DNA of 7,751 bases from CAZMCC01 sp964564695 (GTDB taxonomy: Bacteria; Planctomycetota; Phycisphaerae; Phycisphaerales; UBA1924), in the NCBI GenBank assembly GCA_964564695.1, contig CAZMCC010000133.1, positions 1 through 7,751 of the forward strand. The letters are read 5' to 3'. Position 1 is the first letter of the stretch. Every line of letters starts with the position of its first letter. The notes beneath the pieces were generated by a model. The model was not told where the DNA came from. It ran no database searches and was given only the letters and a program-made list of their open reading frames with translations. Below, piece after piece: positions 1-5,083 of the stretch. The position numbers and the translations under genes are program-made.

Positions 1-329
1 CGCTGCGCCCTCGCGCCAGAAATGTGTCAGACATATTTGCAGTAGTCAGTAGCGGGATGGACCCTGCGGCCGATGCTCTCTTCGCGGCGTCCACCTCGGC
101 GGTCAGAGCATCGCGGAATTCAGACAGCGTGCCGGTGAGCGGGATTGGCGGCTTTGCCCCCAGTGTCGGAGGTTGTCTCTCCCCGCTGGCTCGTGGTTTG
201 CGTGTGGCCAAGCAAGCCGCCCATGGTGAACTCCCGCCCCGGCAGCAACAGCATACATGCCCGCAGCGCACACGGCATCTATGACGGCTCAAGGTGTGAG
301 CGGCAGGTGGCGCCGACGAGTTCCACGCC
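1..329. other. Left edge without an intact gene
   Basis: I see no intact gene here. Open frames exist on both strands, but they use AT-ending codons (CTA, ACT, AGA, TCT on the minus strand) unlike the GC-ending codons of the clear genes in this window. A minus-strand frame from about 145 to the left edge reads through TLSEFRDALTAEVDAAKRAS and could be the tail of a decayed or truncated gene continuing off the window. I cannot assign it. The only recognisable trace is the possible recombinase remnant at 120-278. Confidence 0.5.
120..278 (-). pseudogene. Possible tyrosine recombinase (integrase) C-terminal remnant
   Basis: A 52-codon minus-strand frame contains GREFTMGGLLGHTQTTSQR. This resembles the last catalytic block of phage-type tyrosine recombinases, where a helix is followed by (L)LGH, then a Thr-rich turn, then R-Y-A-H with the nucleophilic Tyr. 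The His of LLGH is present. The segment ALRACMLLL just upstream is where the family would have the HxLRHT helix, but its His and catalytic Arg context is degraded. After QR the expected Tyr is missing (GETTS follows) and the frame soon stops, while a neighbouring frame stays open to the window edge. If correct, this is a decayed mobile-element gene. The match rests on about 20 residues, so chance similarity is possible. Confidence 0.25.
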
Positions 330-428
330 CGTGCCACCGAGGACGAGCTTTGGCGTCCTCGGTGCTCTTCGCGAGTTCCGATGGCCCAACGCACCGAGGA
401 AGGTCAGAGCACCTTCCTCGGTGGCACG
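330..428 (+). repeat. Paired-hairpin repeat (REPIN-like), copy 1
   Basis: The 12-bp end CGTGCCACCGAG at 330-341 is matched by its complement CTCGGTGGCACG at 417-428. Inside are two hairpins. The left one has arms 335-345 and 354-364 (CACCGAGGACG and its complement) with loop AGCTTTGG. The right one has arms 392-404 and 411-423 (CACCGAGGAAGGT and its complement) with loop CAGAGC. The 27-nt middle begins CTCTTCGCGAGTT and ends CAACG. The right hairpin is in effect the left one turned round, as in REP doublets (REPINs). It lies in gene-free sequence, 27 nt before the decayed protease fragment. No transposase is adjacent. The family is not one I recognise. Confidence 0.85.
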
Positions 429-455
429 GGTCGTGCGTTGTGCTCCGGCAGCAAT

Positions 456-519
456 CGGTGGGAGTCTCGGTGCGCGACGTGCGCATACCCGTGGGCGCGG
501 GAGAAATCGGCGACGAGCG
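456..519 (-). pseudogene. Decayed fragment duplicated from the LEPR-XLL zinc protease gene
   Basis: These 64 nt align without gaps to 1413-1476, inside the zinc-protease gene, with 57 identical positions. Read on the minus strand in the same frame, the fragment gives VADFSRAHGYAHVAHRDSHR, against VSDFFRAHEYAHVAHRDSHR in the gene. The catalytic Glu of HExxH has become Gly. Similarity fades on both sides, and the frame runs into unrelated sequence and a stop near the repeat at 330-428. It is a broken partial copy with no expected activity. The similarity is seen directly; calling it a decayed duplicate rather than a remnant of a second diverged protease gene is inference. Confidence 0.75.
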
Positions 520-527
520 ACCGAGCC

Positions 528-666
528 TATACTTTGAGCGATTGGCCGCCTGCGGCCGGGCACAACAGAGCTCGGTTCACACGTTCAGCGCGACCGGTTT
601 CCCGACGCTTCCTCCACCCAGGTTCAAGCACCGGTTTGAATCTCTGGGTATTTTGGAAAGCGTCTC
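528..666 (+). promoter_or_regulatory. Candidate -10 box and leader of the RNA-binding protein gene
   Basis: TATACT at 528-533 is a good -10 match, but no convincing -35 box lies 16-18 nt upstream. Initiation near 540 would give a leader of about 125 nt. The leader contains a GC hairpin at 544-557 (GGCCGC/GCGGCC) and a second hairpin with arms 621-627 and 636-642 (GGTTCAA/TTGAATC, one G-U pair). GGAAAG at 655-660 is a plausible ribosome-binding site. Long structured leaders are common for bacterial cold-regulated RNA-binding proteins; a regulatory role here is inference. Confidence 0.3.
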
Positions 667-987
667 ATGATGAAGTTGTACGTCGGTAATCTGGCCTTCA
701 CCACCACCGAGCAGGAACTGAAGGCCCTCTTTGAGCCCTATGGCGTGACCTCGGCCTCGCTGGTCATGGACCGCGAGACCGGGCGGCCGCGCGGGTTCGG
801 GTTCGTCGAGCTCGACAACGAGCAGGGCGCCGCGGCCATCGCGGGCCTCAACGGCAAGAACATCGGCGGCCGTGACCTCACCGTCAACGAGGCCAAACCC
901 CGCGAGTCTCGCACCGCCGGCAGCGGTGGTGGTGGTGGTTGGGGCCGCAGCAGCGGCGGTGGCGGTGGGGGCGGCGGCGGCTGGTAA
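667..987 (+). CDS. RRM-domain RNA-binding protein with glycine-rich tail
   Basis: The product has 106 residues. A single RNA recognition motif fills about residues 2-77, with RNP2 KLYVGNL (3-9) and RNP1 RGFGFVEL (42-49) including the aromatic residues that stack on RNA. Residues 86-106 are almost pure glycine with Trp, Ser and Arg, ending in W. This layout matches the small single-RRM proteins of cyanobacteria and planctomycetes, which bind single-stranded RNA in the cytoplasm and are often cold-induced. Two ATG codons are adjacent (667 and 670); the second gives the usual MKLYVGNL start and sits 9 nt after GGAAAG, so either may be used. The gene is alone, with its own leader and a terminator just after it. 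RNA binding is secure; RNA targets and cold induction cannot be judged. Confidence 0.95.
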   Translation: MMKLYVGNLAFTTTEQELKALFEPYGVTSASLVMDRETGRPRGFGFVELDNEQGAAAIAGLNGKNIGGRDLTVNEAKPRESRTAGSGGGGGWGRSSGGGGGGGGGW

Positions 988-1003
988 GTCGATGGTCAGT
1001 CCC

Positions 1004-1075
1004 CACCGGCGCTCTTGTCGCCGGTGAGTCGCAAACAGATCACCGGCCGGGCATGTCGCCCGGCCGGTTTCGTTT
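1004..1075 (+). terminator. Tandem hairpins and intrinsic terminator after the RRM gene
   Basis: A first hairpin has arms CACCGGCG (1004-1011) and CGCCGGTG (1019-1026). A second, stronger one has arms ACCGGCCGGGC (1042-1052) and its complement (1058-1068) around ATGTC. It is followed by TTCGTTT, a T tract broken by CG. The position, starting 17 nt after the stop codon, and the orientation fit termination of the RNA-binding protein transcript. The same broken tail follows the terminator at 5838-5874. Confidence 0.8.
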
Positions 1076-1126
1076 GGTATCGATCTCGGGACGGCGCGAA
1101 CGCGACTCGGATGAGCGACGCCACGG

Positions 1127-1744
1127 TCATACGCGTTGTGCTACGCCCGCAACTGGGGTGTGCGCATCACCACCGCCCTCGGCCGTCCCCCGCGTCACCG
1201 CATCCGCAATAAACCGCCGCCGTGCCGCGATGTTCTGCGAGCGCTCGATCCCCGACGGGTGCATCCCGTCGCTCGCGTGGCCCGCGTTGAAGAAGAACGC
1301 CTCCGCCGCGTCCAGCACCGCCGGGTTGCGCAGGGCCCACACGTCGGTGGCGTACCGGTCGGCCTCGGTCTCCACGGCGATCGCGATTTCCGGCGACGGG
1401 CTCGAGCCGTAGCGGTGGGAGTCGCGGTGCGCAACGTGCGCGTACTCGTGGGCGCGGAAGAAGTCGGAGACGAGCGGCCCGGCCGCCCGCCCGTTCGCCG
1501 GATTGTACAGGATGAAGTAGTTCCCCCACCCGTCGAGGTGCGTGGCCGCGATGTCGTTGAGCGTCGGGTCCGGGTACTCCGGCACGGGGATCGCCACCCA
1601 CGGCAGCGCGGGCTCGGCCCACGGCGTGCGCGACTTCTCCACCAGCGCCGCGCTGTCGAGCGAACCCTCGCCCGAGAGCAGCGTGCGGGGTTCGAGGCCT
1701 TCAACGAGGTGGCAGGGGCGTTGGGTAGAGGGGTTGCGGGGCAG
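1127..1744 (-). CDS. LEPR-XLL signal protein with HExxH zinc metallopeptidase core
   Basis: From a CTG at 1744 the product would have 205 residues. Residues 14-24 read VEGLEPRTLLS, the LEPR-XLL signature found near the N-terminus of exported planctomycete proteins. HEYAH at 99-103 is an HExxH zinc-binding motif; ETEADRY at 125-131 offers the third ligand Glu or Asp, as in gluzincins. The family (M48-like, ImmA-like or other) is not clear. The start is odd. No ATG, GTG or TTG lies in this frame between the TGA at 1763-1765 and the LEPR motif. The CTG at 1744 has AGGAG 6 nt upstream (1751-1755). The first GTG (1642) gives 171 residues and loses the signal. Alternatively, a frameshift has split off a basic N-terminus (LPRRSRDLPRSVR) starting at TTG 1782 or GTG 1791 in another frame. 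It converges with the RRM gene. A broken copy lies at 456-519. The core is likely coding; the 5' end and functionality are uncertain. Confidence 0.7.
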   Translation of the reverse strand: MPRNPSTQRPCHLVEGLEPRTLLSGEGSLDSAALVEKSRTPWAEPALPWVAIPVPEYPDPTLNDIAATHLDGWGNYFILYNPANGRAAGPLVSDFFRAHEYAHVAHRDSHRYGSSPSPEIAIAVETEADRYATDVWALRNPAVLDAAEAFFFNAGHASDGMHPSGIERSQNIAARRRFIADAVTRGTAEGGGDAHTPVAGVAQRV

Positions 1745-1857
1745 CGGACGCTCCTGGGGAGGTCACGAGACCGCCGCGGCAACGCTATCACCGATGCGCC
1801 GATCACACGCGCGGCCCGCGTGAGTTTTTGATGGGCGGCTCCAAGCAGGGCCGACGC

Positions 1858-1966
1858 CGTGCCACCGAGGACGAGCTTGGGCGTCCTCGGTGCTCTTCGT
1901 GAGTTTGTGCGGGAGAGCGGAGCACAACGCACCGAGGAAGGTCAAAGCACCTTCCTCGGTGGCACG
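1858..1966 (+). repeat. Paired-hairpin repeat (REPIN-like), copy 2
   Basis: This copy is in the same orientation as copy 1 and nearly identical to it in both hairpins. The left arms are 1863-1873 and 1882-1892 with loop AGCTTGGG, one change from copy 1. The right arms are 1930-1942 and 1949-1961 with loop CAAAGC, one change. The 12-bp ends CGTGCCACCGAG and its complement are intact. The middle is 10 nt longer than in copy 1 but shares CTTCG(C/T)GAGTT at its start and CAACG at its end. The right end lies 3 nt from the nuoG stop codon, so the hairpins would be the first structure in the 3' end of the nuoG mRNA and may stop transcription or protect the message. No T tract follows on the minus strand. 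Confidence 0.85.
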
Positions 1967-1969
1967 AAC

Positions 1970-3706
1970 TCACAGCTCCACAATCGCCATGTCCGCCCCG
2001 ACCTCCGCCTTCGCTTCGGCCGCCACGGCCGTCGTCGCCATCATCGCCAGCGAGGACGTCTCGCGTCCCATCCGACGTCGAAGTTCCGCGGCGTCGTACG
2101 CCAGCTCGGGCGTGCCGCCGCCGGCGAGGCTCGCGAGGTCGAGCCCGATCTGCGCCTCGGCCTTGCAGCCTTCGCGCTCCGGGATCGCCGCGTCGAACGC
2201 CTGGAGCAGGCCCTTGGCGTTCTCAAACGTGCCGCTCTTCTCGAGCCACGTCGCGCTCGGCAGCACCACGTCGGCCCGCTGCACGAGCTTGCCCGTGTTG
2301 GCTCCGAGGGTGTCGATGAGCACCACGAACTTGCCTTCGAGGGCCTTCAAGAGGCCGTCGGTGGCCCACTCGCTTGGGTAGTTGCCCGTGAGCAGCACGG
2401 CCGCCACGCGCCCACCGCTCAGCTCGCCGAGCATCTGGTCGAAGCTCAGCACTGCATTTTCGCCCGAACGCTTCCGCGCCAGGGCCTCGAGCACGCGCCG
2501 CACGCCGCGGGCGTTGGGGGCCTTCTCGGCGTACATCGTGAACGCCTTGGGGTCGTCCGCCTTCGCGCCGATCGGGAAGATCTTGTCCTGGCCCTGCATC
2601 GGCACCGGGCCCACCGCGAGCACGGCCTGCGGATCGAGCGCCAGCGCCGCCGTCGCGAGCGCGTACGCGTCTTCGCACGTCAGCATCGGGCTGATGATGG
2701 CCGCGAGCTTGCGCCCCGGGGCGGCCGCGGTCTTGATGCCGTCGAGGGCGGCTTCGTACGCCCGGGCCCAGTCGCACGCGACGGGCACGTCGTACTGCTT
2801 GCGCGTCGGCCCGCCACCCCCACCCGACATGTGGCCGCCCAGGCGCCCGCCATCACCCTCGGCGTGCACGTGCTTCCACGAGTAGCGGACCTCGTCGGTG
2901 ATCCACCAGCGGTTGACCTGCATGTTGGTGCGGGGCTTGAAGCGGTAGACCTTGCCCTCGTTGTGGAAGACCGTGATGTTGTCGCCGCTGGCGGTGTAGC
3001 CGTCGATGCTGGGCGTCTCCTTCAAGAACCACACGCGCTGGACGAAGAGGAAGTCCTTGTCGAGCAGTGCGCCGACCGGGCAGAGGTCCGCGACGTTGGC
3101 CGAGAGCTCGTTGGCGAGGCCGTGGCCGGGGAAGACGTCGATCTCTTCGCGGTTGCCGCGGCCCTGGACCATCAGCTCGCTCGTCCCGGTCACCTCGCGG
3201 GTGAAGCGGACGCAGCGGGTGCACATGATGCACCGGTCGCTGTAGAGGTAGATGTGCTCGCCGAGGTCCTTCTTGGGGTTCTTGACCTTGGTCTCTTCAA
3301 ACCGGCTCGCGCTCCGCCCGTAGTGATACGAATAGTCCTGCAGCGAGCACTCGCCGGCCTGGTCGCACACCGGGCAATCGAGCGGGTGGTTGATGAGCAG
3401 GAACTCCATCACCGCCTTCTGGTTCTGCACGCTCCGCGGCGAGTCCGTATACACGACCCATCCGTCGCTGCACGCCGTCTGGCACGTGGGGATCAGCTTG
3501 CCCCCCATGAGCGGCTCAAGGGTGTTGTTGTTCTTGGGGTTGGGGGCCCAGACCTCGCCCAGGCAGATGCGGCAGCTCGCCACGATGGAGAGCCCGTCGT
3601 GGTAGCAGTACTGCGGGACCTCGATCGCTGCGCGGTTGGCGACCTGGATGATCATCTCACCCGGGGTGAAGTCGCACTCGCGGCCGTTGATGGTGATCTT
3701 GGGCAT
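1970..3706 (-). CDS. nuoG: NADH-quinone oxidoreductase subunit G (complex I, NuoG)
   Basis: The 578-residue product is the iron-sulfur subunit of the cytoplasmic arm of complex I, passing electrons from NADH towards quinone. Residues 1-90 form a 2Fe-2S ferredoxin domain with C34, C45, C48 and C75 (cluster N1b). H107, C111, C114 and C120 form the N5 site, and C159, C162, C165 and C209 the N4 site. The later Cys cluster that holds N7 in some species is absent: the matching stretch, from about residue 231 (TPSIDGYTASGDN), has no Cys, as in most NuoG. Residues from about 300 form a shortened molybdopterin-oxidoreductase-like domain ending in the typical ADVVLP...EKSGTFEN block (478 onward). E. 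coli NuoG is about 900 residues, so this is a short form. The ATG at 3706 has no Shine-Dalgarno sequence; a 7-bp G-rich repeat lies in its place. No other nuo gene is in the window. Confidence 0.95.
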   Translation of the reverse strand: MPKITINGRECDFTPGEMIIQVANRAAIEVPQYCYHDGLSIVASCRICLGEVWAPNPKNNNTLEPLMGGKLIPTCQTACSDGWVVYTDSPRSVQNQKAVMEFLLINHPLDCPVCDQAGECSLQDYSYHYGRSASRFEETKVKNPKKDLGEHIYLYSDRCIMCTRCVRFTREVTGTSELMVQGRGNREEIDVFPGHGLANELSANVADLCPVGALLDKDFLFVQRVWFLKETPSIDGYTASGDNITVFHNEGKVYRFKPRTNMQVNRWWITDEVRYSWKHVHAEGDGGRLGGHMSGGGGGPTRKQYDVPVACDWARAYEAALDGIKTAAAPGRKLAAIISPMLTCEDAYALATAALALDPQAVLAVGPVPMQGQDKIFPIGAKADDPKAFTMYAEKAPNARGVRRVLEALARKRSGENAVLSFDQMLGELSGGRVAAVLLTGNYPSEWATDGLLKALEGKFVVLIDTLGANTGKLVQRADVVLPSATWLEKSGTFENAKGLLQAFDAAIPEREGCKAEAQIGLDLASLAGGGTPELAYDAAELRRRMGRETSSLAMMATTAVAAEAKAEVGADMAIVEL

Positions 3707-3712
3707 TGAGGT

Positions 3713-3755
3713 GGGGGGGAAGGGGCCAGGGGCCGGGGGCTAGGGGCCAGGGGTT
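3713..3755. repeat. Heptanucleotide G-rich tandem repeat before nuoG
   Basis: Five 7-bp units fill 3721-3755: AGGGGCC, AGGGGCC, GGGGGCT, AGGGGCC, AGGGGTT. A further run of seven G lies at 3713-3719. Six G runs of four or more on the plus strand could fold as a G-quadruplex; the nuoG transcript carries the C-rich strand. The array ends 14 nt before the nuoG start codon, within its leader or promoter. Unit number could vary by slippage. Confidence 0.85.
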
Positions 3756-4115
3756 CGGACGGGTGGCCGCGGGACACGTTCGGGTCCCGGTCCACGGGTC
3801 GGGTCGATGGTAGCCGATCCGCCCCCGGAGCCATTTGCGGACGCCTCCGGCCGCGCCCGGCGTTGTCGGACCCGCGCCGAATCGGGCTTCTTCTCAGACC
3901 TCGCGCCCGCCCAGACTGACTCGTCGGCACACCCCCACCCGCACAGCGCGAAGAGTCGCGCCAGTCGTGGCCCCAACACCGGGGGTATGGCACAACTCTC
4001 CACCGCGGCAGGGAATGCCGCCCGGCGGATCGGACCTTGGCCCCACCCCACGAGGGCGGCCGAGAACCCAAGCCCGCCCGACCTCACGCCACACCAGCAA
4101 GACAAGGAGTTCGTC
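3756..4115. other. Divergent intergenic region between nuoG and the exported protein gene
   Basis: This 360-nt stretch must hold the promoters of nuoG (leftward) and of the gene at 4116 (rightward). I cannot point to a convincing -35/-10 pair for either. The frame at 3807 that is continuous with the downstream gene is rich in Pro, Arg and His with no recognisable domain, so it is probably not translated. A short inverted repeat, CCCC-N6-GGGG at about 3971-3985, is the only structure noted. Confidence 0.5.
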
Positions 4116-4781
4116 ATGCGTACCGCTGCTCTCGCCATCGCCCTCGCGTCGCTCGCCGGCACCGCCGGAATCGCCGCCGCCGACACCGTCCGCGGCGAAT
4201 ACACCTCGAGCCTTGGCCGCGACATCAACATCACCCGCAACGGCAACACGGGCGACGTCCGCACCGTGCAGTTCAACTGGGCCCGGTCCGACAGCCCCGG
4301 CCCCGGCGTCGACCCGTATCTGCCGATCAACTTCGACAGCTACTGCGTCGAGCTCGACCAGAACGTCGCGCCCAGCACCAAGTACACCTTCGACGTCCTC
4401 TCCCCGTCCGCCGCCGGCCTCTCGAGCTTCCAGGAGCTGATGCTCGAGCGTCTGTGGGCCAGCTTCAAGCCCGTGATCGACACCAGCCTCGAGTCCGCCA
4501 CCTTCCAGGCCATCGTCTGGGAGATCATCTACGACTCGGACGACATGGATATCCGCGCCGACGACTTCCGCGTCAACCCCCCGTCCGACGGCCTGCGTGA
4601 CCTCGCCGACACCTGGATCGGCATCATCACCGACGCCGGCTATGCCGGCCCCGTCCAGAACGTCGTCATCCTCCACAACGCCGAGATCCAGGACCAGATC
4701 ACGGCCGTCCCCGCGCCCGCAACGGCCGCGCTCGGCCTGCTGGCCGTCGGCGTGGGCGCTCGGCGCCGCCGGGTCCAGTAA
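4116..4781 (+). CDS. Exported PEP-CTERM-like protein with single Cys and conserved FQAIVWE motif
   Basis: The product has 221 residues. An Ala/Leu-rich signal peptide ends near residue 23 (IAAA-DTV). The C-terminus, residues 198-219, is VPAP, a hydrophobic segment (TAALGLLAVGVGA) and RRRR. This is the tripartite PEP-CTERM sorting tail that is recognised and cleaved by an exosortase; here Ala replaces the usual Glu. The body has YCVEL around C77, the only Cys, and FQAIVWEIIYD at 130-140. A Cys in such a YC(V/I)xL strand and a Gln before AIW are also the pair that forms the internal thioester in Gram-positive thioester-domain adhesins, and related motifs occur in many PEP-CTERM proteins. The start is fixed by AAGGAG (4104-4109) 6 nt before the ATG. 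The gene is transcribed alone and ends at a strong terminator. The export and sorting call is good; a thioester or adhesin role is inference. Confidence 0.9.
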   Translation: MRTAALAIALASLAGTAGIAAADTVRGEYTSSLGRDINITRNGNTGDVRTVQFNWARSDSPGPGVDPYLPINFDSYCVELDQNVAPSTKYTFDVLSPSAAGLSSFQELMLERLWASFKPVIDTSLESATFQAIVWEIIYDSDDMDIRADDFRVNPPSDGLRDLADTWIGIITDAGYAGPVQNVVILHNAEIQDQITAVPAPATAALGLLAVGVGARRRRVQ

Positions 4782-4832
4782 CCTCGATCCGCTCCCCGCA
4801 CTCCAAGCGACCCCTTTGCACTCCTGTTGTCG

Positions 4833-4868
4833 CACCCGGGCCTGAATCATCGGGCCCGGGTGTTTTTT
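4833..4868 (+). terminator. Intrinsic terminator after the first PEP-CTERM-like gene
   Basis: Arms CACCCGGGCC (4833-4842) and GGCCCGGGTG (4853-4862) enclose a 10-nt loop and are followed directly by six T (4863-4868). This is the strongest textbook terminator in the window. It separates the two exported-protein genes into different transcripts. Confidence 0.9.
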
Positions 4869-4983
4869 GGTGGGTGCCCCGGCGGAGCTTTGCCGGGCTG
4901 CAGCCGCTCCGCTGGTGGCGCCCCTCACTTCATCTGCGGCGCGTCGCCCATCTTGCCAAGCGCCCGGATCTCGAGCGTTTCAT
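4869..4983. other. Spacer with a small GC hairpin
   Basis: No gene is seen. A hairpin with arms CCCGGC (4878-4883) and GCCGGG (4892-4897) has the 8-nt loop GGAGCTTT. This recalls the CTTT loops of the paired-hairpin repeats, but the stem and flanks differ and the 12-bp ends are absent. A second weak inverted repeat, CAGC-N6-GCTG, follows at about 4901-4914. Confidence 0.4.
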
Positions 4984-5017
4984 TTGACAAACAGTGGGCG
5001 TGGTGAATCTTTACAAT
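4984..5017 (+). promoter_or_regulatory. Candidate promoter of the second PEP-CTERM-like gene
   Basis: A perfect -35 TTGACA lies at 4984-4989. The best -10 match, TACAAT (5012-5017), is 22 nt away, which is too far for a standard sigma-70 promoter. AATCTT (5006-5011) has acceptable spacing (16 nt) but is a weak match. The location, about 70-100 nt before the start codon and after a terminator, supports a promoter; the exact -10 box is uncertain. Confidence 0.4.
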
Positions 5018-5083
5018 CGGTTCGTACGGTGTTTTCCTGCCTTTCCGCGGGTGCCCGACGGACTCACTCTGGAGAGAGAGACC

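Noticed and set aside
24..284. Plus-strand open frame at the left edge
   Set aside because: GTG start without a ribosome-binding site, codon use unlike neighbouring genes and no domain.
1859..3709. Long plus-strand open frame opposite nuoG
   Set aside because: It is the complement of a clear NuoG reading frame; its translation is Arg/His/Ala/Val-rich without domains, as expected for an antisense frame in GC-rich coding DNA.
3807..4115. In-frame N-terminal extension of the first PEP-CTERM-like gene
   Set aside because: It would bury the signal peptide and the AAGGAG site before 4116; the extension has no domain.
4878..4897. Fourth, reduced copy of the paired-hairpin repeat
   Set aside because: Only the CTTT loop is similar; the CACCGAG stem and 12-bp ends are absent.
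3894..4928. Minus-strand open frame across the first PEP-CTERM-like gene
   Set aside because: Low-complexity Gly/Val/Asp-rich translation that spans a strong plus-strand terminator and a gene with signal peptide, ribosome-binding site and sorting tail.
4994..5083. In-frame extension of the second PEP-CTERM-like gene from a GTG
   Set aside because: It starts inside the likely promoter and would place about 30 residues before the signal peptide; the ATG at 5084 has its own ribosome-binding site.
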